From a virus, in IMG/VR virus record IMGVR_UViG_3300042402_004691, positions 1 through 61,670 of that record: a DNA stretch of 61,670 nucleotides; one strand, written 5' to 3'. Of this stretch, positions 55,733 through 61,670 are shown piece by piece; the first letter of the stretch is position 1, and each line of letters opens with the position of its first letter. The notes below the pieces were generated by a model that saw nothing but the letters and a program-made list of their open reading frames with translations, was not told where the DNA came from and did no database searches. Position numbers and translations under genes: made by a program.

Positions 55733-55744
55733 ATTAAAAAATTG

Positions 55745-55772
55745 AAAAGGTTTGGAAATCCAAACCTTTTTT
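55745..55772 (+). terminator. intrinsic terminator
   Basis: 11-bp stem AAAAGGTTTGG (55745-55755) / CCAAACCTTTT (55760-55770), tetraloop AAAT, T-run. The TTG of the next promoter's -33 box lies inside the stem. Confidence 0.9.
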
Positions 55773-55782
55773 CGTATATTTG
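55752..55782 (+). promoter_or_regulatory. Bacteroidota-type promoter, overlapping the terminator
   Basis: TTG at 55752-55754 within the terminator stem, 20 nt, TATATTTG at 55775-55782. The methyltransferase ATG at 55788 would sit at or next to the transcript start, giving a leaderless mRNA. Confidence 0.75.
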
Positions 55783-55787
55783 TGGGT

Positions 55788-57128
55788 ATGAATATAAAAC
55801 CATTTTCCATATTAGATACGAGAACTAAAGAGTGGCAGGATAGAAAGCGGTGGTGGATACGAACCCATAACATCCAGTCCGAATTAGGTAGAGAGGAGAC
55901 TCAATCCAATAGTAAGTTTTGGGAAACTGATGAAGTATCTGTATCCATATTTGATGCTACTCTATGTGAGTTGATGTATAAGTGGTTTGTTCCAAAGGGT
56001 GGTAAGGTATTGGACCCATTTGCGGGTGGTAGTGTTAGAGGTATAGTTGCGGAGGAAAGTGGATACGAATACATCGGCATAGATATATCCACAACACAGA
56101 TAGAAGCGAATAAATTACAATCTTCTAAACCAACCTATTTCGAAGGTGATAGTGAGGTTCTGTTGCAAACCCATATACCGAATGGTTCTGTTGATTTTGT
56201 CTTCACCTGCCCCCCTTATTATGATTTAGAGGTATACTCCAATAATCCCAACGATTTATCCAATTTATCCGTAGAAGATTTTGATAAAAAATATCGTTCC
56301 ATACTCAAAAAATCTGCGGATAAGTTAAAAGATAACCGATTTTTTAGTGTAGTGGTAAGTGAAGTGAGGGAGCAATCCGTAACTGGAAATTACAAAATTG
56401 GAAAGTACAAAGGGTTAGTTTGGAAAACGATACAATTTTTAGAGGAGTGTGGATTATCATTCTATAACGATATGGTACTCTTTAATTCACAACATCAAGC
56501 ATCTAGAGTAGTGGATACTTATTTTGAGAGAAACCGAAAGGTGGCATCGGTGCATCAAAACATATTGGTATTTGTGAAAGGTAATCCTGATATAGCAACC
56601 GAAGTCATAAAAAATGGTGATAACTTTGTGTGTAGAGTAAACGGAACTCCATATCGTTCATTTAGAGAAGCTGCAATCCATATAAATCCAAATGAGTTGG
56701 TAGCAACTGAAGTCCAAAGAAGGTGTCTCTCTACCAAATCCAAATACAAAGAGTGGCAGATAATTGGTGAAGAAACCAAACCCGTAATACGATATGAGAT
56801 TGATGGGATACCATTTGAGTCACCATTACAAATGACGGATTTAATTGGAGGTGATATTACAGAAGGTCAAATAAGAGGTTGGATAAACTCAAACAATCCA
56901 CAATGGAGACATTGGAAAGTGGTAGATGATGGGAAGTGGGATATTACCTATGATGAAATGGAAACCCTATGGGGAGAAGATATTCGGTTTGAGTTACCTA
57001 TTATAGAATGTGATGGTAGAGAGTTCATTTCACAAAAAGATGCGGCAGAATACTTTGGTATAAGTGTTGAAAGGGTTAGACAAAAACTGAAATCGGACAA
57101 ACATACCGATTGGAAATATCTTTTTTAG
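55788..57128 (+). CDS. DNA methyltransferase with NUMOD-like DNA-binding repeats
   Basis: 446 residues from ATG 55788. An upstream in-frame ATG at 55752 lies before the -7 box and cannot be used. Methylase motif I is VLDPFAGGS with Asp76, and motif IV is TCPPYYD at 140-146, an amino-methyltransferase type (N6-adenine or N4-cytosine). Residues about 275-446 hold three copies of a short module with I-x-[YC]-x-[IV]-[DN]-G-x-x-[FY]-x-S and a helix ending in W (EWQIIG, RHWKVV, DWKYLF), resembling the NUMOD repeats of homing endonucleases. It has its own terminator and host-type promoter inside a late head operon, so it looks inserted. Confidence 0.82.
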   Translation: MNIKPFSILDTRTKEWQDRKRWWIRTHNIQSELGREETQSNSKFWETDEVSVSIFDATLCELMYKWFVPKGGKVLDPFAGGSVRGIVAEESGYEYIGIDISTTQIEANKLQSSKPTYFEGDSEVLLQTHIPNGSVDFVFTCPPYYDLEVYSNNPNDLSNLSVEDFDKKYRSILKKSADKLKDNRFFSVVVSEVREQSVTGNYKIGKYKGLVWKTIQFLEECGLSFYNDMVLFNSQHQASRVVDTYFERNRKVASVHQNILVFVKGNPDIATEVIKNGDNFVCRVNGTPYRSFREAAIHINPNELVATEVQRRCLSTKSKYKEWQIIGEETKPVIRYEIDGIPFESPLQMTDLIGGDITEGQIRGWINSNNPQWRHWKVVDDGKWDITYDEMETLWGEDIRFELPIIECDGREFISQKDAAEYFGISVERVRQKLKSDKHTDWKYLF

Positions 57129-57135
57129 AAACTAA

Positions 57136-57145
57136 TATATTTATA
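57136..57145 (+). promoter_or_regulatory. late promoter box
   Basis: Exact TATATTTATA, 24 nt before the ATG at 57170, restoring late transcription after the methyltransferase. Confidence 0.7.
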
Positions 57146-57169
57146 TCTATAAAATAAACAGATATAAGT

Positions 57170-58291
57170 ATGCCAGCAACATCACAACAACAACAAAAAC
57201 TTTTTGGATTAGCACTATCGGTGAAAAGGGGTGAAACTCCACGAAGTGAAGCCAGTGATGAGGTATTGAATATAGTAGATACTATGAGTGAAAAAGATAT
57301 TGAAGATTTTGCAGCAACATCTTATAGTGGATTACCTACAAAAGTAGAAAGTTTAATACGAAACTTGGTAAGAGAAACTTTTAGAAACGAAATCCTAAAC
57401 GAAGAAGAAGAGCAGTTAGATGAAAAACTAATTACATTCTCAAATCGTTCACCTTATGGGCAGATTGTGTTTATAGCAGGTGGAGCTGGTAGTGGTAAAG
57501 GATTTGCAGTATCAAACTTTTTGGACTCATCTGGATTTAAGGTGAGAGATGTGGATGAGATGAAAAAGCAAATCCAAAAGTTAAACGCTATTGGTAAAAT
57601 CTCAATTCAGCAGATATTAGACAAATTTAGCAGAAATATCGCACCAAAGGATATCGATATTATAAAGAAAATACAGGCAGATGGGTTTGAGTTAAAAACA
57701 ATGAACTTAAAAAACCCAGATCATGTGTACGCATTACATATTCTCGTAGATGCTATGGGTATCAAAGATAAAACTTTGGAAAATATGTTAGCTGCAAAAT
57801 CTAATCCAGAAACATTACCAAATATTATTTTTGATATTACTGCTAAAAAAGTCACTTCAATAACTGAAGTATTACCAGCATTGGAAAGTGTAGGATACAA
57901 AGCTGAAAATATACATTTAGTTTGGGTTCTTACTGATTACAACATTGCAATCAAACAAAATGCGGATAGAGAAAGAGTTGTTCCTGCTGATATTATGTTA
58001 CAGACTCATGTTGGAGCTGGAAACACAATTTGGGGAATTGTAACTTCTGCATTACCAAAAGGTATGAATGGTAGAGTTGATGTGATACTAAACAATCAAG
58101 AAAACACTATATTCTACATCCAAAGAACAACTGATAAAAAGACTGGAAAGAAAAAACCTGTTGTATCTGGGTTCTTATCCTTACCTGTTAAAAAGCAGGG
58201 TGGTGGAATACTTCCAGAAAAAGTATGGAGAGATATACTCTATAAGTGGATTAAAGATAACGGTCCAGAAGAATTAACATCTAATATGTAA
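57170..58291 (+). CDS. DUF3008-like plus P-loop kinase protein
   Basis: 373 residues. Residues 1-60 (MPATSQQQQKLFGLALSVKR, SEKDIEDFAATSYSGLP) match the short DUF3008-type module of T4-like phages. Then VESLIRNLVRETFRNEILNE is a helix with Glu sites. From about 95, IVFIAGGAGSGKGFAVSNFL gives a Walker A with Lys110; a DVDEMKK segment follows, as in zeta-toxin or polynucleotide-kinase-like enzymes. It is a phosphotransferase by fold; the substrate is unknown. Its place between protease and scaffold genes hints that it is packaged. Confidence 0.75.
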   Translation: MPATSQQQQKLFGLALSVKRGETPRSEASDEVLNIVDTMSEKDIEDFAATSYSGLPTKVESLIRNLVRETFRNEILNEEEEQLDEKLITFSNRSPYGQIVFIAGGAGSGKGFAVSNFLDSSGFKVRDVDEMKKQIQKLNAIGKISIQQILDKFSRNIAPKDIDIIKKIQADGFELKTMNLKNPDHVYALHILVDAMGIKDKTLENMLAAKSNPETLPNIIFDITAKKVTSITEVLPALESVGYKAENIHLVWVLTDYNIAIKQNADRERVVPADIMLQTHVGAGNTIWGIVTSALPKGMNGRVDVILNNQENTIFYIQRTTDKKTGKKKPVVSGFLSLPVKKQGGGILPEKVWRDILYKWIKDNGPEELTSNM

Positions 58292-58298
58292 TCAAACT

Positions 58299-58326
58299 AA
58301 AGAGGTCCAAATAGACCTCTTTTTTT
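58299..58326 (+). terminator. intrinsic terminator
   Basis: 9-bp stem AAAGAGGTC (58299-58307) / GACCTCTTT (58314-58322), 6-nt loop, T-run. Separates the kinase from scaffold and capsid genes. Confidence 0.9.
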
Positions 58327-58372
58327 ATTTCTAAAGAAAAAATTATATTTTTTATTGTTTTATAAAAAAGTA

Positions 58373-58382
58373 TATACTTATT
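58373..58382 (+). promoter_or_regulatory. late promoter box of gp22-gp23
   Basis: TATACTTATT, two mismatches to the consensus and close to the box at 2415. It would give an untranslated leader of roughly 135 nt before gp22, by far the longest here. Confidence 0.45.
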
Positions 58383-58403
58383 ATTATAATAATCCATTAT
58401 CAT

Positions 58404-58493
58404 ATGGGTTTATTGGTTAATGAATACCCACCAATTTTTTATGTGAGGTCACCGAACAACCAATCCTTAACAATTTTTATTGTGGTTTTTTAA
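58404..58493 (+). CDS. possible leader peptide in the gp22 leader
   Basis: 29 codons, MGLLVNEYPPIFYVRSPNNQ and a hydrophobic end. It covers the hairpins of the leader. An open frame of this size can arise by chance in AT-rich DNA, so this is tentative. Confidence 0.25.
   Translation: MGLLVNEYPPIFYVRSPNNQSLTIFIVVF
58412..58464 (+). promoter_or_regulatory. alternative hairpins in the gp22-gp23 leader
   Basis: ATTGGT (58412-58417) can pair with ACCAAT (58430-58435), which is followed by six T, or, extended to ATTGGTT, with AACCAAT (58458-58464). The two pairings exclude each other, as in an attenuator. A third small hairpin lies at 58483-58499. Confidence 0.35.
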
Positions 58494-58527
58494 TAACCAT
58501 AGAAGAGACAAAACAAAGGATTAAACA

Positions 58528-59652
58528 ATGTCTAAAAGTAAATTATTGAAAGAAGCTATTGCTGATGCCAAAGCGGTAAGAGAAACTGCTATTGCAAACG
58601 CTAAAATAGCATTGGAAGAAGCATTTACTCCACGATTACAAGCAGTCTTATCTAGAAAACTCCAAGCAGAAATGGAAGGAGAAGAAGAAGAGGCTGATTT
58701 GGGCGAAGAGTATGGTGCAGAAGATGTAGAAGCTACTGACTCATCTGAGTTAGGAGCAGGTGAGGGTGGTACAGGAAGTGGAACAACTGGAGCAGAGCCT
58801 GAAGGTGACGCAACAGATGCTCATACTGAATTAGACCCTGAAACTGATGCGGAAACCGCAGCTGCTGGTGAAGAAGATGAAAATATGCCAGTTGCTGAAG
58901 GTGAAGATGAATTCGATTTCGAAGATGAAATGGGTGGAGAAGAAGACGAAGATGAGATGGATTTGGAAGCTATCATTAGAGAATTAGAAGGTGAAATGGA
59001 CGGTGAAGAAGAAATGCACGAAGAGGAGGAAGAATTCGCTGGTGCTGATGCAGCCGTAGCTCCTGAAGTGGACGAAAAAGAAGCTGAAATTGCCGAACTA
59101 AAAGCTAGATTAGCTGAATTAGAAGGTGAAGATGCTGAAGAAGTTCCTGCTGGAGAAGAAGAAATGGATTTCGATCAAGAAATCGATTTGGATGAAATCC
59201 TAAGAGAAATGGGATATGGTGATGACGAGGAAGTTACCGAAGAAGAAGAAGCAGATGCAGCTCATACAGCTGAATTGGAAGCTGATTTGGAAGAGGCTTA
59301 TAAGACTATCAAATCATTAAGAAGTACAATCAATGAAGTAAATCTTCTAAATGCAAAATTACTTTACACTAACAAATTGTTCAGAGGTTACAACCTTACA
59401 AATGAGCAAAAAGTAAAAGTAGTTGAGAACTTAGACAGAACTTCATCTGTAAGAGAAGTAAAATTGGTTTACGCTACACTTGCTGAAAGTATGAAATTCA
59501 CAGGTACAGAGAAGAAAGCATCTATTAAGAAAAGCATAACCGAAGGTTTAGCTTCTAAGAAAACTGCTTCAACTGCACCTAAGAAGGAAATTATCACAGA
59601 AAGTGCCGATACAATGGCTAACAGATTTAAGAAATTAGCTGGTATCATTTAA
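58528..59652 (+). CDS. gp22: prohead core scaffold, gp22-like
   Basis: 374 residues. MSKSKLLKEAIADAKAVRET begins a helical N-terminus. The middle is extremely acidic (long Glu/Asp runs between about 50 and 250). A coiled coil (HTAELEADLEEAYKTIKSLR) leads to the T4-like C-terminus: LLNAKLLYTNKLFRGYNLTN, VREVKLVYATLAESM, and a final FKKLAGII. The scaffold guides capsid assembly and is digested by gp21. It lies immediately before gp23, as in T4. Slightly longer than T4 gp22. Confidence 0.9.
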   Translation: MSKSKLLKEAIADAKAVRETAIANAKIALEEAFTPRLQAVLSRKLQAEMEGEEEEADLGEEYGAEDVEATDSSELGAGEGGTGSGTTGAEPEGDATDAHTELDPETDAETAAAGEEDENMPVAEGEDEFDFEDEMGGEEDEDEMDLEAIIRELEGEMDGEEEMHEEEEEFAGADAAVAPEVDEKEAEIAELKARLAELEGEDAEEVPAGEEEMDFDQEIDLDEILREMGYGDDEEVTEEEEADAAHTAELEADLEEAYKTIKSLRSTINEVNLLNAKLLYTNKLFRGYNLTNEQKVKVVENLDRTSSVREVKLVYATLAESMKFTGTEKKASIKKSITEGLASKKTASTAPKKEIITESADTMANRFKKLAGII

Positions 59653-59679
59653 TATTAAATAAAAAACAAAAAAAATAAA

Positions 59680-61299
59680 ATGGCAAATTTTGATTTAACT
59701 AAATTAATGGAGGGTAAAAACCCACAGTCCGTAATGTTGGAACAAACAAGAGGATTGAAAAGTAAATGGACCAAAACTGGTCTATTAGAAGGCTTGAAAG
59801 AAAGAGATCAGCATGCAATGTCTGTTCTTCTTGAAAACCAAGCTAAGCAATTATTGGATGAGGCAACTCAAACTGGTACTGCTGCTGGTTCTGAAGAGTG
59901 GAGTGGTGTTGCTCTACCTTTGGTAAGACGTATCTTTGGTGATATTGCATCAAAAGAATTCGTTTCTGTACAACCTATGAACTTACCATCTGGTCTTATT
60001 TTCTATCTAGACTTCAAATATGGTAACGCTGTAGCTGGAAGAACTGATACTGAATCACTTTTCGGTGGTGATGCTAACGCTAAATTGGGATCTACTAACG
60101 TAGCTGCTAACGGTCTTTATGGTGAAGGACGATATGGTTATTCAGTAAACGAAGACTCTGATAGTGGAGTAACTTTCACTTCTGCTTCTGCAACTTGGAG
60201 TGAAGTTGGATATGATGGAGCACTTTCTGCATCTATTGTAGCTGGACAAATCTTCAAAGTAACTGTAGCTTCTACTCAATTGACTCCAACTTTGGCTGGT
60301 TCAACTGTTGATGCTGAAGCTGTTCGTTCATTCGTAGTTTCTGGTTCTAATGTTATTTCTAACATTTCTCAGTTCCACGCTAAAGCTGGTTCTAACTTCG
60401 TATTCTTTGTTTCTGGTTCTGCTTCTGCAGCTATTGCAGGTGTTAAGGTAACTTACTCTGTAGTTCCTGCTGATTACAACAGAGGTGATTTCGAAGATAA
60501 AGACCCTATCAATGGAACTGGTACTTCTGGTTTGAATGATGGAACTGACCTTCAGATCCCAGAAATCGATTTGGAACTTCGTTCTGAAGCCATCGTTGCT
60601 AAGACTCGTAAGTTGAAGGCAGTATGGACTCCTGAATTGGCACAAGATTTGAATGCTTACCATTCAATCGATGCTGAAGCTGAATTGACTTCTATGTTAT
60701 CTGATTACATCTCTTTGGAAATCGATTTGGAAATCCTTGATATGTTGAAGGCTAACGCTTTGACAACTGATTACTGGTCCGCAACCGTTGGTGAGGAATT
60801 GGTAAATGGTACTTGGGTAGCTGGAACAAACGCTTTGGCTTACCAGAAGAACACTTGGTTCCAAACTTTGGGTGTTAAATTGAACAAAGTATCTAACAAA
60901 ATCCATCAGTTAACTCTTAGAGGTGGTGCTAACTTTATCGTAGCTTCTCCAGATGTATGTACTATTTTGGAATCAATTCCTGGTTTCGTAGTAACTTCTG
61001 AGAAGGATAGCATGAAGTTCGCTGCTGGTGTAACTCAAGTAGGTGCACTTTCTAACAGATACACTGTATATAAGAACCCTTATATGACTTCTAACGAAAT
61101 CTTATTGGGTTACAGAGGAAATAACTTCTTGGAGACTGGTGCGGTTTACGCTCCTTATGTACCGTTGATTATGACTCCTTTGGTGTACGATCCTCAAAAT
61201 TTCACCCCAAGACGTGGTGTGATGACAAGATACGCTAAGAAATTAGTTCGTCCTGAGTACTATGGTAAGATCTACATCAAAGATTTGAATTCTTTGTAA
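59680..61299 (+). CDS. gp23: major capsid protein, gp23-like
   Basis: 539 residues (T4 gp23: 521). The N-terminal 61 residues are a delta-domain of amphipathic helices ending LLDE, with probable gp21 cleavage after Glu61 before ATQTGTAAG; T4 gp23 is cut after Glu65. Then VALPLVRRIFGDIASKEFVS and VQPMNLPSGLIFYLDFKYG, the hallmark of the family, and late ELAQDLNAYHSIDAEAELTS and MTPLVYDPQNFTPRRGVMTR. Codon use differs from its neighbours: AAC, TTC, GCT, TCT and CGT replace the AT-ending or AGA codons, consistent with very high expression. Confidence 0.97.
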   Translation: MANFDLTKLMEGKNPQSVMLEQTRGLKSKWTKTGLLEGLKERDQHAMSVLLENQAKQLLDEATQTGTAAGSEEWSGVALPLVRRIFGDIASKEFVSVQPMNLPSGLIFYLDFKYGNAVAGRTDTESLFGGDANAKLGSTNVAANGLYGEGRYGYSVNEDSDSGVTFTSASATWSEVGYDGALSASIVAGQIFKVTVASTQLTPTLAGSTVDAEAVRSFVVSGSNVISNISQFHAKAGSNFVFFVSGSASAAIAGVKVTYSVVPADYNRGDFEDKDPINGTGTSGLNDGTDLQIPEIDLELRSEAIVAKTRKLKAVWTPELAQDLNAYHSIDAEAELTSMLSDYISLEIDLEILDMLKANALTTDYWSATVGEELVNGTWVAGTNALAYQKNTWFQTLGVKLNKVSNKIHQLTLRGGANFIVASPDVCTILESIPGFVVTSEKDSMKFAAGVTQVGALSNRYTVYKNPYMTSNEILLGYRGNNFLETGAVYAPYVPLIMTPLVYDPQNFTPRRGVMTRYAKKLVRPEYYGKIYIKDLNSL

Positions 61300-61316
61300 G
61301 ATTTGAATAAATAATT

Positions 61317-61347
61317 AAAAGGGGGGTTTTTAACTCCCCTTTTTTTA
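61317..61347 (+). terminator. intrinsic terminator
   Basis: AAAAGGGG (61317-61324) / CCCCTTTT (61336-61343), loop of 11 nt, T-run. It follows gp23 and faces a - strand gene, so it may serve both directions, though the - strand T-run is short. Confidence 0.85.
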
Positions 61348-61354
61348 TGTCCAA

Positions 61355-61645
61355 TTATTTCTTAAAAACTGATACTTTCCACGCTTCATTCAATTCCTCT
61401 TTACTAAATCCATGTTCCAAAAAGAAAGGGAATAGTTTAGTTTTTTTCCATTCCGTCAATTCTTTATTGTAATTCGTATTGGGTACAGTCACTTGTCCTG
61501 CGGGTGTGTAGGTATTACCCATATTAGTCCGAAGCCGTTCTTTGGGTGCGGGACTGATAAGAGATGAATAATACATCATCGCTTTTCGTAATCCTTCTTC
61601 AGTTACACTCCTCAAAACTTTGGAAACTCTTTCGGTACTAGTCAT
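61355..61645 (-). CDS. small protein of unknown function on the - strand
   Basis: 96 residues, MTSTERVSKVLRSVTEEGLR and a final WKKTKLFPFFLEHGFSKEEL. Residue composition is that of a soluble helical protein, not of a frame antisense to a gene (no gene lies opposite). It converges on gp23 at a shared terminator region. Not recognised; its promoter would be at or beyond the window edge. Confidence 0.6.
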   Translation of the reverse strand: MTSTERVSKVLRSVTEEGLRKAMMYYSSLISPAPKERLRTNMGNTYTPAGQVTVPNTNYNKELTEWKKTKLFPFFLEHGFSKEELNEAWKVSVFKK

Positions 61646-61670
61646 AATATAGGGGTTTGGGGGTTGTACT

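Noticed and set aside
55752-55787. Upstream ATG extending the methyltransferase by 12 residues
   Set aside because: It lies within the terminator stem and before the -7 box; 55788 is consistent with the promoter.
145-58382. TATTTATA boxes as - strand T4-type promoters (TATAAATA)
   Set aside because: They precede + strand starts at consistent distances, and no - strand genes lie behind them except the separate box at 28024.
1-61670. Lysogeny functions, tRNA genes or insertion sequences
   Set aside because: No integrase, excisionase, transposase, cloverleaf or terminal-repeat pattern was found on either strand.

Overview
The window is a segment of a lytic, AT-rich, T4-superfamily myovirus (contractile-tail phage) genome. 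The host is most likely a member of the Bacteroidota, probably Flavobacteriia. Three things point to this host. Genes lack Shine-Dalgarno sequences and instead have A-rich leaders. Five promoters fit the Bacteroidota primary-sigma pattern (TTG or a close variant, exactly 20 nt, then TATATTTG). The T4-type head and baseplate proteins are recognisable but diverged. Nearly all genes lie on the + strand. Sixteen + strand starts and one - strand start are preceded by a second promoter class, a TATATTTATA box with no evident -33 element, which I read as the phage late promoter.

Layout. (a) 1-2383: membrane-anchored protein, RimK-like ATP-grasp ligase fused to a retropepsin-like protease domain, small basic protein. 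(b) 2448-7038: tail-tip module with an OB-fold hub protein (gp5 N-domain-like) and two separate peptidoglycan hydrolases, CHAP and GH24 lysozyme, sharing a duplicated linker. (c) 7099-18480: baseplate operon with gp25, gp6, a DNRLRE-type protein, a coiled-coil protein and a 1662-residue protein with LamG-like and P2 gpI-like parts. (d) 18539-22737: virion structural paralogues, small proteins and a GIY-YIG protein. (e) 22752-27152: early-type block with gp61-like primase and a single-chain gp47-gp46 (Mre11-Rad50) fusion. (f) 27142-27995: two genes on the - strand (RHH regulator, glycosyltransferase-like). (g) 28084-34734: 2216-residue tail fibre ending in a peptidase S74 chaperone. (h) 34783-40143: a sugar cassette (double glycosyltransferase, BAHT-type heptosyltransferase, HldE C-domain-like nucleotidyltransferase, 2OG-Fe(II) oxygenase, HldE N-domain-like kinase) bracketed by two paralogous coiled-coil genes, with a candidate structured RNA near its end. 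(i) 40239-44069: a giant protein with nucleotidyltransferase, ParB-like and ligase-type domains. (j) 44119-61299: terminase, portal, prohead protease, several capsid-cluster proteins, an inserted methyltransferase, a P-loop kinase, scaffold gp22 and major capsid protein gp23.

How it fits together. The late genes build baseplate, tail tip, fibre and head, and the sugar cassette sits directly after the fibre gene. My main hypothesis is that it makes or channels ADP-heptose and attaches heptose to a protein, possibly the fibre itself. A second theme is the prohead: several head-cluster proteins begin with a short amphipathic helix ending in an [I/L]-x-x-E or [I/L]-x-E site, resembling T4 capsid-targeting sequences cut by gp21. 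This suggests a set of packaged proteins, possibly including the giant nucleotidyltransferase/ligase protein and the multi-module 777-residue protein. Tail sheath (gp18), tube (gp19) and neck genes are not in the window. No tRNA, CRISPR array, integrase or insertion sequence was seen. No gene-free stretch exceeds 300 bases; the two longest (39604-39816 and 58292-58527) are described.
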